Assembly (NCBI GenBank): GCA_961205875.1
Contig: OY540810.1
Span: 33,046,001-33,110,000, forward strand
Length of the DNA: 64,000 nt
Source: Sialis fuliginosa
Taxonomy: Eukaryota; Arthropoda; Insecta; Megaloptera; Sialidae
Direction: 5' to 3'
Shown here: positions 24,701 to 39,700 of the stretch, in pieces
Layout of the letters: the number at the start of each line of letters is the position of its first letter
Numbering within the stretch: position 1 is the stretch's first letter
Position numbers and translations under genes: made by a program
Notes under the pieces: generated by a model
Told to the model about the DNA's origin: nothing
Database searches by the model: none
The model's input: the letters and a program-made list of their open reading frames with translations, nothing else

Positions 24701-27700
24701 CATCACAAAAGTACTGAACCATTTATTATTGATTGAAAATAATACCAAACCGAATCAATTTTCATGGTAGATTCAATACTATAGATTTCTACTTTGTACC
24801 AAAAATAACAATATAATCGATTATTTCCATACGTGAAAAATCGGTTTAAATAGAAGGAAATATGTAGTTTTTGATTTTATACAGTAGAATTAAATAATTT
24901 TTTTTTTAAGAAAATACCTATACAATCTAATACTACTTATGATACATGATTTACAAATTGTATTTTATAAATATATATGTATACAATTAATATAAATACA
25001 TAACATCTATATTCTATCAAATATTTGTTGACATATAAACTGATACAATGATAGCTTAGTATTCATTAACAATATAAAGTCAGTTTCTATGTCTTCAAAT
25101 AGATACATGTCTTTTATTAAAATGATATTATATTTATTTATTTTTAAGGAATTTAATATACGAATAAAATTTAAAAAATTCTTAAATAATGTAAATTTAA
25201 TTTTCAGGATTTAGCTGTCGATCTTCGGTATAGTATGTATTATTTACTAAAATTATAATAATGATGCATCACAAATGACCTTCGAGTGTTATTTTTTGCT
25301 AATTGAAGGTTGTTTTTTGTGATTGGGGCATCAAGATTGAAAATTTGAGTAATACTTTTGACAGATATTGTACGTGTGGTTATTTACAATAATTATCTAC
25401 GTCATGTTGCTGAAATTTGTTCTGAGTAAAAAAATCAATGATATTTTTAAGATATTCAAGGGCTTTCATTTCATGATTGATATTTAATTCTAAATTCCAA
25501 TGTTTTATATTTAGTTTTATGTTTAAAATTTTTTTCATACTTAAATATTCGCATCCGGTTGAAAGGTCGTTTTCAAAAATAGGAGGTTTTCTTCCCAGAT
25601 AAAAACTAATCTTAAATATAAAATTTCACTCTTCTACGAATAGTCAGAATTGATTCAGGGAAGGTTAAAATGGATAATTCCATCAAAATCCGGATTTCGA
25701 AAAAATCGGCTTTATTATAGTTTCATATACCTACATCTATACGAAAGTAAAAATGTTTTATATAAAATGTATATGTAGGTACATGTGTACATTTAAATAA
25801 CTACAACGATAATAATAATTTAAAAAAATCCAACTGCATACAAATTCACAAGCACAATAAAAAGTATACAATATTTAGATAACTCAAGCAAATCATAACT
25901 TTATTATCACATTAAAACTAGAAAGAAGACATATAATTTGACAGAAAAATCTTATTGTTTCCATTAAAAATAACAATACCCATTTTCGCATTAATTTTCC
26001 GGAAGAAAGTACTTACATTTAGCCGACATAAAAGCAAAAGTGTTAGTATGTTCATGTGATGCAACGTTATAATAAAATTATAACAATAACAACAATCATC
26101 CTAACAATACAATACACGTGTTTCCCAAACTTTTGCTTTCATTGTGATTAGATTGATAATAACAGCGAACGCTGCACATCCGACATTGTCGAAGTCGCGA
26201 CCTTTGTGAAGATTAATCTCTTTGTTACAGACTCATCATGATCTCACGTGAAAATTAACGTAGGTGCTCTTTGAATGGTTCTTAATGAGGGAATTTGTTG
26301 TTAAATAGAAAGGGTGTTCGAAGTTGTGGGAAGATGAAGGTAGAAGTCAAGGAAAATTATCGAAAACATATAATTATAATTATAAAAAAATAAATTCGTT
26401 TAAAAAATATAGGGGGTCTTTTTTTTCCACGGATTTGAAGTTACGCGGTGAGATTTTTTAAGTATATATGTAAACGTTTTGTTATTATTGAAATCTTAGT
26501 TTAACAACAAGTTTTGAGGTTTTCACAGCGTTCTAGATATAGATCTTGGCTTCTGAGTGGAAGCCGCGTCAATTTAGTCGTGTTATCGGCCAATTTTTAG
26601 ATGAGCCTTGAAGATGTCCACTGCAATTTGTGATGAAACGTTGGCCGATAATACGACCAAATCAACGCGACTTATGTACACCCAAAAACCACTTCGTTTA
26701 ATAAAATTTCGCACCAATTCATAAGTGGTGCCGAGTTCTGTTTTCAGATAGTGGCAATAATTCTGATGAAAAAATATTGTTACTTTTCAATAAAAAAAGA
26801 AATAAAATTCAAAAACAAACTTTAAGTTTTAAATAAATTTTTTTTAGATCTTCGAACTAATTTTCTTTGTGTTTTTTTAGACATTCTTATTTTCGTGAAT
26901 TTTCAGAAACTTTTTTAAGCGATTTTTGACCTATTTTAATTGATTTATATGGTTTAACACGATTTTAACGCGATTTGCTGTGGAACGTATTTACCGCGTA
27001 AAAAGAGACCCTTGTTAATAAACATTAACAAATTCATTTATAGATAAAAAATATATTTATGTTGAAAATTTTTACAATTAACTCTGTCAATTTACTGATT
27101 TTAGTAAAATAGAAGATTTTAAAACAGAAAAAATTTAGAAAACATTATTGCACAACCATTTATCTGTATAAAAGTATTTTGAGAATTTATTAAGTGGGCA
27201 TAATAATAACAACGTTTCGGAAAAAAAACCTGTACAAATATTTCCAGTACTAAATAATTTTCAGGGCAAAAAAATATAAAAAACGAATTAACATAAAAAC
27301 ATTTTATTTCAAGTCACATAGGTTAGATATTCAAGGCCATTGTCAACCTAAACTTAAACAAAAATCTCAAGCAAGTCACGATTTCGTTCATAACTGCATG
27401 CCTTACGACTAGAAATCGCCGAATTAGAAACATCCCGAATAGGATACGAACACACGATTTTGTATGCACGCCAACATTATTATTTGAAGAGGCTCTGCTT
27501 AGATTATTATTACTTCTTTGCACATACGTAGTATAATTCAAAAGCTGAATCATCGCGACCAATCTTGAATTATTCAAGGTGGTTTAGTGTTTGTGTTATT
27601 AAACAAGTCCGATTTTCCCACTAGCATAAATGTGTCAGTAAAACGCTTTGTTTGTTTGCATATATTTATATTAATTAGGTACACTGTATTGTACGAATTT

Positions 27701-30700
27701 GTGAAATAGAATTACGACTCAAATTTAAAACGTTTGTGAGTTATTATCTTGCTTAAGTTGCGAAACATATTATGAAGTTTATTTTTGTCTTTTTTCTTAT
27801 TTTAATACCAAAAAATCATTTGTTGATTATCAAATTTAATTTTATTAACTTTTTTATTAAGTGGATTTAATCGTTTTGGTTTCTGAACGCATTGAAGCTT
27901 TTAAAAACTGTAATTTTACTTATAAAATGCCTCGATAAAAATCGATAAAACACAAAAAAATTCAATATTGTTTACAAATGATGTAATAGTTTATCAAGTG
28001 TTAAAATACTTTATTTAATGCTCTTCACTATTTTTCATTTCATTTAAAATAGTGCGTGTTTAATATATATGTTTTTAAACCATAAAAATCTAAAACCTAA
28101 ATTCATTCATCACTTACAATGACATAGAAAGAAAGAGTGTTTCGTTTAACATTTATTAAAAAATTAAATTCAAAACATTCGTTTGTTTCGATCACATTAA
28201 GACACGTACTAATGCAAAAATTTGCTAATATAGTACGAAATTCCGGTATTACGGATCATAAACTGTAGAAGTAACAACAAATGATCGTTAATAGTTACGT
28301 AATTCAATGCTTGTAACGTTTTTATAATGGGAATGTAATCTTCTGTATTTCCGTTAATCACAATATCCGACATAATTGTTCCAAAGAAAATAACATCATT
28401 TTTTACAAACATTATTGTTTGTTGATTTCTACGTTAGATATTGAGAAATTACAATTCATTGATTTTTTTTTCAATTAAACCGTTCAGACGTCAAACTAAT
28501 ATATATACAAGTATTTTGTCTGTACGTATATTTGGTAGATATAAAAGATATTACAAATAATTTAAATAATATATAATTTCCTTTATTGTTTTTAATTTGA
28601 ATTTTTTCTACAGATGCTTTAAGAAGTAAGCTTCAAATGGTTTTTTGCTGATATTTTTATTTATTTTTCTAGTCATAGCAATTTGATTGGAAAACAGCAA
28701 AATCACGCGTTAAAAATTAAAAGAAAAAACACAAAATCAACATTTTCAGTAATTACAAGGCAGCTGTATTGTGGAATTAAAAAAGTCGTATAGGCGTCAC
28801 GCGGCGACGTTCGTATCTGTTGAAAAAATTCACATTTTAATCTCGTCCCCTTCATATATTTTTTTTTACTTTGAAAATAGCTAATTTTTCGGATTTTTAA
28901 AAAATTTCTAGCAGCTAGAATAATCAAAATAACAAAACGAACCAAACTGTTATTTTAAGATAATTATTAAAAGAATTTGAAAAAAATCAGCATTATATCT
29001 CGTCCCCAACATAACTTTTTTGTGCTTCGAAAACAGCTGATTTTGGTGTTTTCGTGATATTTTGTGATATTTAACTTAATTTTTTGATGCCCAGTCTGCT
29101 GGTTCTATAAATACTTTGCTTGTAAGAAAAAGCTTTTTATAGGGTATCGAATTGTGTTTTGTTGTATTTTCTACGAATTTGAATTATCTTAAAACTAAAT
29201 TGTTAAAAACCATAGACAACAAAACATTGCTGCCAATCACACAGTAGAATGATTTCGCTTTACTATAGCTTGTAAGTCAATTCTTTATAACACCAGGCTT
29301 TAAAGTACGATATTTTTTGCATTTGTAGAGCGTATGCCTTTCAAAAAATAGGAAGTAAAGAAAGCGAAGATATCAAGATATATAATATTTTTAATGACTC
29401 ATAACGGAAATTTTCACGTATCATACATGGAGTGCTTCTGGCAAAAGGTTAATTCTTTTTAGATAGTGAAGGTCAGATCGTAGCTGATTTCACGATTATT
29501 CGGATAGAAGATGCTGCGCATTCCGAACATGTGGGTGTGCTTAGCTTTCTCTAAACCAGTGTTTATTAAACAATTAAATCTCGCGGCCCACAAATATAAC
29601 ATTTTACTATTATTATTACATATCGAAATACATGTATATCAATAACGAAAACAAACATAAAAATATATACTTATAATAACATTATATAGAAAATAGTTAC
29701 TTAATTTAATTGTATCAAAATCCTAGAATATTTTTATAACGTGTGCTTGGAGATATATTATTTACTAATACCTAAACAATAAATTTTATTTATTTAGTTA
29801 CATTGAGTACGTTTACACAGCGCTGTTATCTCGGTTTCATTGTAACCGATGTAGTAAAACCGGGTTTAAAAATGCGTGTAGATGGCACTTTACACCTGAT
29901 AACTAATCAGGTTTAGTTATGCTATTCAAATCGGAATTATAATTATAATTCTAGCCGATGTTACTTATTCTCATATGTGTAAACATCACTGCTTGAAACG
30001 GTTTAACTACATCGGTTACCTCAAAATGGGAATAAAAGCGCTGTGTGAACGTACTCATTGACTAATTGACTTAGTTAATATTTCTTTCAAAATTTATGAC
30101 GTATTTTAATTTGAGAACCACTGTTTTAACGTGTTAAAAAACGCCCACTTTATTTTCAAAAATGAAAAGTATTCATTAAATAATTTATGTTCATATATAC
30201 ATTTATTTATTATTCTTATTTTGACTTTCGAATGATGCAAACTTACAAATATTTTAAAAATTACACCTTCCTTATTTTTTTACAACAATTTAAAAAAATT
30301 AATATCAAAAGTTGGTAATAGAAATCATCGTTATGAAATAACCATATAAAAATCAGCATGACATAGTAAGTATAGGAATGTGCATATAAATAATTAAAGG
30401 TAAGTAATTTTTCAAATATAATATTAGGTTTGATCGATTTCAAAATAATAATAGGATACATGGTATAGGATCGTTTATAATATTTAAAAAGAACTCGTGA
30501 CTAGTAATAATGAATGTACCAAACTGCTTAAAGAGAAATATAATTTTTGTAAGCCATCTATTTCATCATAACATTGATCAATCGATATTTAAATTGATTC
30601 TTTTTTCTTGCCCAAGAATGAATATATTAAATAGAAAATGTAATTTCTAATCTAGAATAATGAAACTAACAATCCATTAAAAAAATCGTTATTTTATTTT

Positions 30701-33700
30701 ATTTGAATCAAAATGATTAATCAATATGTAAATTAGTTTACAAATTGAATAGCTCGTAAAAAAAATAAGTAAAGTTTTATAAAAGCAACACGGAAATAAA
30801 ATGAAAAAGGTAAGTATATAAATATATATTTATTCAGTAAATGTTTTAATAAAACATTCAAAAGATTTCAATAGATACATACATATATTCTATTGAATTG
30901 TCAGCTATTTGATGATTGATTTCATATATTATCTAATGGATACCATTAGAAAACGAAAGGAAAATATTGACAAACACTTTTGTCATATTAAAAATAATTA
31001 ATTAATAATATACATATGTAGGTTCATATTTGTGTAATATTTAATCTGGTTGTAAAGAAAATTACACCCGTATCGATTGAAAGTTAATTTTGTTTACTTG
31101 AAAATAAATTATTCAAGAAACATGTGTTCAATTTATACAGTACGTGTTATAAAAATATTACTATATGAAAAACATTTAACAAATAATAATTATTATTGAT
31201 TTGATGTGTAAAATTAAATCCGAGAAATTCGAAAATCTATAGATTTTTTAAAAATTAAATTTGATTAGTTAATTTTTTTTATTTTGTCCATGTGTATTTA
31301 GACTCATTTAGACAGCCTTTTAAATAAAATTTTCGGTTTTTAGTTTTTAAACTTTACAGGTTTTGTAATAATAACTTGAAAGCGGGGCCCTCCCAGATCG
31401 ACCAATGTTAAGTTGGATTTAGTCAATAACTTTTCATGAGAGATAAAATATTTTGAGTGTGAGGGGGAGGGGAGGGGTACATTTATGCCATTGTCTGAAT
31501 TGCTCATGTAGTTAAATAGAAGAAAAAAAAATGTTCAATGAAAAGTAATATGGCTACTTTTAGGGGTTATTTTAGTGTGTGTGTAGTTGTAGCTTATTTC
31601 TGCAGTAAAAGCTAATTTGTGTAATTGAAAAATTGTAAGTAGAAAGAAAATTATAAAAAAGTGTAAATGTAGAAAGAAACATAAATATTATAATTAATAT
31701 TATTATTCTTTATAATCTGTAAGAGAGAAATATACAAAGTGTACAGCAAAAAAAAGAAGGTATTTGCAGTTGAAAAATTTTCTTAAAATAACCACTGGCT
31801 ACTTTTTATACGTGAGCAAAGAAAAATTATAAACCAAAAATGTAAATAACAGGTTTTCAACGATAATGAATAAATAAAAAGTGACTCAAGATAACAAATG
31901 GCATCTGTAATTAATTATAAATAAATTAAATATAATTAGCATCTTTTCAGATCAATCTCTTTGTATGAAAAGAGAAATTTCAAATAAAAGAAATACTGTT
32001 TAAAAGTTATCAATAGTTTACATTATGATGTTAATATAAAATTTTCTATTATGATCGTTCGATGAAAAGTTATATTTATGTATATTGTTAAAAATGTGTT
32101 TATTTTTAACATTATAGATTATAGAGGAAAGGTATCATTGACTCTTCGCAACTTTCGCATCTTGAATTAAATTATGTATGAAATGTTTCAAACATGTTTG
32201 TTTTCACTTTAGATCTTGTAAACAATAAAATGCAATTTACATTTACATATGTGTATGTTTAGGAATGTTATATATATATGTATATTTAAAATACTCAGCT
32301 AGTTACTTTTATGTTTTACACAATTACTATTCCTATAATTAAAATTTTTTAGCTGTAAATACGTGTAATGTATTTTTATTTATAATATTTTTTATTTATT
32401 TGCACCTAGTTTCTTTTATGTCTTACACAGCTTGTATTTATTATACCTATAATTAACATTTTTTTAGCTGTAAATACGTGTAATGTATTTTTATTTATAA
32501 TAAAATTTTAATTTTATTTAGATTTAACTTTTTTTATAATACCTATAGGTATGTATTAATAAATAAAAGGTACATTCTACGAAAAAACGACTGGGGCACA
32601 ATAGCAACTGTTCTGTAAGTAATAACGTAACTAATAATAAGAACTACGTCTATTGTCACTTTTTTGATTATAGAAAATATGTAGGTAATATTAATGATTA
32701 ATTGGGTCATGTATTTAAGAGTTGATGAATAGAGGGTTAAACGGGACTATCGGTGTTTTATTTATTGCTCTACGTTCCTGAGATTTAAGCATTCAAATTA
32801 TAGCATATTTCGTTGCATTCGTTCTCCCGAGGTTTTCCCCTAATACAGTCGGGGAAGACGTACTATAGTACTAGTTCTTCATAAACCAGATTTCCATTGA
32901 TTATAGGGGTTATTTTGGTGTGTAGTTCTAGCTTGTTTCTGCAGTTCCAAAAATGAAAATTGCAGTTGTAGAAGTTAATTTGTTTAGTTGAAAAATTGCA
33001 AGTAGAAAGAAAAATATAAAAAACTTTAAGTGTAGAGCAAAAAAAAGGGTCACTATAATTTGTAAGAGAGAAATATACAGTGTATTTGCAGTTAAATATA
33101 CAAATGTATTTGCAGTTGAAAAATTTTCTTAAAATACCCCCTTGCCTAATATTATTATGTTTTTGAAAAATATATTTTAACTTTTTAGTGATAAGAACAA
33201 AACAATTATTTTATTAAAATTACGTCAATTTTGCGAAACAAAAATCATATTACGCATATAATCACGAAGTGTGTAGAACATATTGTTATGTCAAAGAGAT
33301 TAAGTTATATTTTTTTAATTATACACATAACGTAAACATTTAACAATTACATTCATATGTAAATTACCTAAAATGTACCAAATTTCACTCCATTATGAAG
33401 TGTAAAATGTCACAGTTTAACAATGGGAAAACTACAATAGCACGAGCTTATGATTTTGTTACAATTGTTATGAAATTTGATTTAAATATTTTAATATATA
33501 GTTAAAACCGTTTTGTTTTGTTCGCGTGCTATATTTAACCCTTTCACCCACGAAAAGATTGAAAAACAAAATATAATGCATGAATGTGTGATCTTGAAAT
33601 GAATCTTGGCTTCTGGGTATAAACCGCGTCGATTTAGTCGTTTTATTGGCTAACGTTTCGTTAGAATGGGCAAACCAACTGGGCTTATGCCCAGAAGTCA

Positions 33701-36700
33701 AGATTCATACCAGAATGGCAAGAAATTAATCAAACATAAAATGAAATCTAGGCTAGAACATTTGTTATCTTTTGACAGTATTTGCAATTACATAAAATAG
33801 AATCAATTTAATTTTTTGAAACAATCAAACAATTGGAAATATGCATCCTTGTCTATACCTATAAGATCAATATAAAAGTACGAAGCTCTATTTATGAGTG
33901 ATTTTCATAGCTTGCTTAGAAAATTACGAAATTAGTACATTAGGTACAAACGGCCTTGGAAGAACAGAAAACTATTTCTAACCGGAATCTTGGTATTGAT
34001 TAATGACGAGAAAAATGTCCTTGTTAATTTTTGTTGCCGTAACATCAGGTATTTAAATAATTGGAGTGGGTTAAGTGTATTGATCAATGAAACAACAACT
34101 CGGAATGTTTACTAGATTAAAAAAAAAACCTACATTAATATGTATGTAGGTTTATCATTACTATAAACTTAGATAAAATTCATTAATTTAATATTATATT
34201 TCCCAGTATTATAAAGTATTTGCTCACAAGTAAAATCAAACCAAAATATATTTATAGAATAACGAATTGAGTTTTGTTGTGATTAGAGATGTACCGGAAT
34301 TCCGGCCGGAACTCACGATGTAGATTTAAAGTGAATATTTTAACGTCACTACTATTATATTATTATTATTTGTATATTATATTATTATTGACACTATAAA
34401 TGTAATTACATTCGATCGAAAAGAACGTATGCTATACAAATAATTTAACGAAATTATTATACAAATAGTTTTATGAAGCTCTAAAAATTGCAGAATATGT
34501 AGAAAACACATTTTTTATAATTTAATGTATTTTTTGAATGAAATTCCATATATTGAACAATGTTATATTAATTTAAGATAATAATCTAGGTATTTATATT
34601 ATATGATTATTTATATTATATGACGTTAGACGTGAATTTCGGCCGGAATTCCGGACACCCCTAGTTGTGAACAGTATTAAAAACAAAAATTACTATTATT
34701 TGTTGTATTTCGAAAATTTGACTAATTTTACTTTTACTAAACTTCTTCCAGTTCATATTTAGTTTTATTTTTATTATTATTATAGCAGTTTATGTAAGTG
34801 ATATTAAATTATAATCCATAAAAATTACAGATTAATCTAGTAAAGTTTATATGGCTTAATAATAATGTTTCATAAATTTATAAACCGTGACTAAACTATT
34901 AGGTTATTATAATTATGAAACTTCAGTTAAGAAATCATTTTTAACGACCGGTGATTATATTTTAAATTGATTTATACACCTGCTAGCTTAGATGAAATCT
35001 ATAGAAAATATTATTTTAAGATTTTACTTATCTAAAAATTTTAAATTTAAGCGAATTATTAAAAAAAATTATTTTAATATACTTGAAAGTTAATCAAGCG
35101 GATTTTTTCTATGAAAAAATATTTTAAATTCAAACCATCACATCTTTGTTAAAAATAGTTGAAAACAATCATTCAAAAGGCATTTTAAAGCTTGCAGTCT
35201 GAATTTTTAATAGTTAAAAAAATTAATTCAATCGATTTTTCGAAAAACTGGATAAAAATGAATCTATGCCGATTGCATTTTAAAGCCAACCACATCGTTC
35301 TATCTACCACTTATTTAAAAATACACTCCTTGATAGATGTTAATATATTTTTTTAATACCGTATTTCAAATTATAATTATTTTTAAACTTGAAGAAAATT
35401 GTGAAAAAAAAACTTGTAGAGTTAAAAATTCAGTAAGTATTTTCAAACTGAAATTTCAAGCCGTAAAACCAACCAGACCCATTTGTATTTTTCCTTCGAG
35501 TTAAGTCTTGATAAAGATTATAAAAAATATATCCCTTTTTTGTGTTATCCAGCTTTTCAAAATATCCATTGAATTTAAATTAAAAGTAAAGATTGCTGAC
35601 TTTAAAATGCTTTCTGAATGATGTTCTTTGACTATTCTAACTGAAGATGTAATGATTGGAATTTTGCCTTTCCAAAACAAAACAATATCTTATTTATTTG
35701 TTAACAAACATTGTCTCGACTGGATGGAGTTAATCGCTTTTATTTCCGAACAATTAATATTAGTTCAATGAACAGGATATTCGCACAAGACCGGACCATC
35801 ACAACACTTCTGTTTTGTAATCAAGTAGAAAGTAAACCGAACCAGTTCATCAATATTTCTGCAAGGTTTTGGTAGAATATGGTGCGGTTTTTTTAATTAT
35901 TACACTTTTTCTATACACCTAATTAGATCGAGCTGGCTATTTATAGTTATAAATACACGTGCGTTGAAAATATGGAGTATTTCTTTTGGTTTAAAAGTAG
36001 ATAACAATTACTATTTATTAATAATTAATTAATTATTTGTAATACCTATTTGCTATTATAGGCACTCTTTTGACAAATGGTGCACTAGTTATTGATGTAT
36101 TTATAATAATTACAAACATTTGGTATTATAAATGAATTAATTTTTTATGAATATAAACATATAATTAGTCACTTTGGCTTATGATCGGCTCAGTAAACAG
36201 GTGAGTAAAAAATATGGAATGTTGCTCATATTTTTTCAAAAATATTCATTATTTAAAAAAATGTTTTACATTAGTAAAAGTATTTAGAGAAATTATTTCT
36301 TATGTAATGTCAGTCTTCAAATAAATTGGTGCTATCTATGGCATTCAACTTTATTTTTTTAAATAACAACATCTTTTTTAATGATTTTATAAATAGATTT
36401 TAATTTTTTGCATACATTGTTAAATTAATTTATTTGATTGTTAGATTTTATTTTTACAAGTTTTAGTCATTTTTTAAAGCTTACTTGGTTAAGTTACAGT
36501 TAATGTGGTCGGAGATTATCAAAGTTAATTTTTATCAAAATTTTTCATTTTGTATGCATAAAATTAAGATCTATTCATAGAATCATTAAAAAAAAGTTAT
36601 ACTGTCATTTAAAAAATAAAGTTGGATATCATAATTAGTAACGTAACTGATAGCACCATATTTTTTTTTGAAAAGTAAAATTACAGGAAATTTTTTTTTT

Positions 36701-39700
36701 TTAAACTTTTGTTAAAACATTTTTTTTTAATAATGATTATTTTAGAAAATATTAGCAATATTCCATATTTTTTACTCAGCCTGTATAAATAACTTCTAGT
36801 AATAAAAGTAGGAATACCGATATCGAAAGAATTTACTTTACACATAACATTTTTAATTGCCGCTATTTAAACAATGTCATTTGCTTTAGCCCCCGGGGTA
36901 CCACTTAACATATTTTATTTACATACACATGGTCAGATATTTTTTGCCTAACTTTCCTATGACGAAATGACGATTATGTACGTACGCGTCATTAGAAAAT
37001 AATTCGTTGATTAATTTTGTGTCGTTATGAAATACTATCATAGAGATATTACGTTTCGACAGATAAACACTCCTATGACAGTGTTGGTTTTCTATGTATA
37101 TGTACATATGTTGTCTTAGCATTTTTAGTAGGTAGGATATAAGAATGCAACCTACTTCCGTGTTTTATGACACGAACATTGAATCAATAAATTGCAACTA
37201 CTAATTCATTTAACGAACATAGAATCCCGGTATAGAATATTTTCGAAGCACGATGTTCGTCAGTATTAATAATCACAGCTACACAAAAAAAGTGCGGAAC
37301 CAAAAAAATGACCTATATAGCATTGTAGTATTGGTCGAACATAGTCGAAATCCAAATTTTTGGATTTTCTGCTTACCAGTTTTTTTTATTTGAGCTTGAA
37401 TTTTGGGTTTATGTTGAATTTTTCCAAAAAAAGTGTACGATACCAAAAAATCGACCTATATATATAGCATTGTAGTATTAGTCAAGCATAGTCGAAATCC
37501 AAATTTTTGGAATTTTCTGCTTACCAGTTTTTTAAAATTTGAGTTTGATTCAAGCTCAAATAAAACAAAAACTGGTAAGCAGAAAATTTCAAAAATTTGA
37601 TTTTGACTATGCTCAACCAATATTAAAATGCTATATAGGTCGCTTTTTTGGCTCCGCACTTTTTTTGTGTAGCTGTGTAATATTTACGATCATTCAATTT
37701 GCAGATATCGTTATTTTATATGGTTTTAATAAATTGACGCGAAATATAATTGATATTTGGTTAATTATTATTAGTGTTCGACCGAAGGTCAGTTTTTGGT
37801 CGAAGTTGAAGCCGAACTTCGCCTTTTCTTGCTACCTTCGGCCGAGGATTTTTTGTTCGTCTTTTATTTTTAAAATTTTTCACAAATGAACTCTTCATTA
37901 AGAAATTTAAAAATGTAAACGTTTTGTTATTATTCAAAATGAAAAAACAATTGATAAAATATTTCGCCCTATGCCCATAGGTTATATTTTCGAAAGTAAA
38001 GATTTAAAAAAAATATTGGGAATATGTATAAATTAATTTGAAGAAACTTTTGTATGCGATTTTTGGTTTATTTGAACTCATTGCTTTGGTTTTACGTGGT
38101 TTTAGAAAATTACAGAACGTACCATATCTCTGACGCTATTGATCCTTTGTATCTACCGCATAAAATAATACTTTATTGTACAATGTCTATATAGTTCAAC
38201 ATTCGGTTTCGAAAAACCTTCGGCCTAATTTTGGCCGAAGACAAAGCCGAATGTTCGGTCGGACACTTATTATTATCATATCAGAACGCTACTGTTAAGA
38301 ATAAGTATTGTATAATTGAAGAAAATAGTATAAAACTGATGTCACTTGTCATAACAATAATTGTTTATTCAATCCAAAATTAATTCGTCAGTATTAAATA
38401 AATTGTAAGTCATTATGTATACATATAGTTATAATGATAATTTCTATAAAAAGTATGTACTTTGTCATTGGTTTTAAATAATGAAAGTATGAGTATACAT
38501 ATGAATATAAGTAAAATAAAACTATTTGGAATACACTTTTAAAATTATATACAATTGTATATTTTATAAACATAATATTTACATTAACAACAAATAAAAA
38601 TAATAATAAAATTATACAAACATAAAATGTGTATCAGTATTCTATATCAGTACACAAAATCTAAAATAAAAATTTATGAGTGATAGAGATATGTTTTCAT
38701 AAGTTCTAACGTGAACGACTAGTAAATATAAATATAAAATAAAATATTGTGTTTTTGTATATCATGTATGTTTATGATATCATTACAGGCAAGAAAATCT
38801 ACGATAGAATGTATAATAATATCAGTAAATAATTACATTAAATAGATTGGATTTTAAAGACTTTTAGAAATTCAAATAACTTTCCATTTGAGTTCTTTTG
38901 ACATGCTAATTACAATTATCTTTTGACAGTAGTTAAGCATAATATGCAGTCATTTAGTTAAGCCAGTAAAGAATAAACTGATTCATTATTTTCTTGTACT
39001 TGTACCGAGTTATTAAAATTGATTTTACTCTAAGAAACTATAAACTATGATAAAATAAATATTTCGTAAGCAATAAAAAAATAAAAAAGCACTTAATCTA
39101 CGATTATTATCAGTATTGTATTTATTATATAAAATATCAATATTAAAACATATCTCGTCACTCATACTTATATTATTTTTCTACTTAAAGTAAATAATTC
39201 TAATCATGCAACTGTAAACATGCATAAAAATGTGCTTTGGAAGTTTATGGAATAACTATAATAGTCACATAAATGTCATGCTGAGCAAAAAGGCTAGTGA
39301 AATCATACAAAATAATAATATACACACAATCAACAATTAGTCAGTATAGAAAAAACTACTAAAACAATAAAATCTTCGGTTAATTCGCCAATAAAGTTTT
39401 ACTGGTAAAAAGATAACGATTTCGCTTCTGTGCGATTCTTCGACGGTTGTTATTTCAAAGCTTCAAGTGTTGTCATTGTTTCAACTAACCTCACTTTTGT
39501 CGGCGCGAAGAAATCCACCCATCAGTTCATACTTGACCCGAATTGGGTTTGCGGGATAAACAACAGCAGGATCAGATTTATCTAGTGCGTGACGTTTTGA
39601 CTGTGAGGCTTCATTGTTTGCTACATTATTTTCAGTTACTTTTTCCACAGTAGTTAGAGGTATTATGCTAAGCGGTTCTTCACTTTCTTGTTTTCCAGCG

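Larger units (their letters stand above)
23902..39489. other. 15.6-kb chitinase intron filled with transposons
   Basis: The intron separates the giant tail exon from the last three exons. No nested host gene could be supported: the open frames at 27323-27577, 28209-28412 and 30261-30461 are short, AT-driven and not protein-like. At least ten separable mobile or fold-back elements are listed individually. Segments 24700-26400, 27020-29550 and 38270-39480 show nothing recognisable. Confidence 0.6.

Noticed and set aside
27323-27577. 84-residue minus-strand open frame in the large intron
   Set aside because: Both strands are open here; no domain, no splice context, and it does not fit the chitinase frame.
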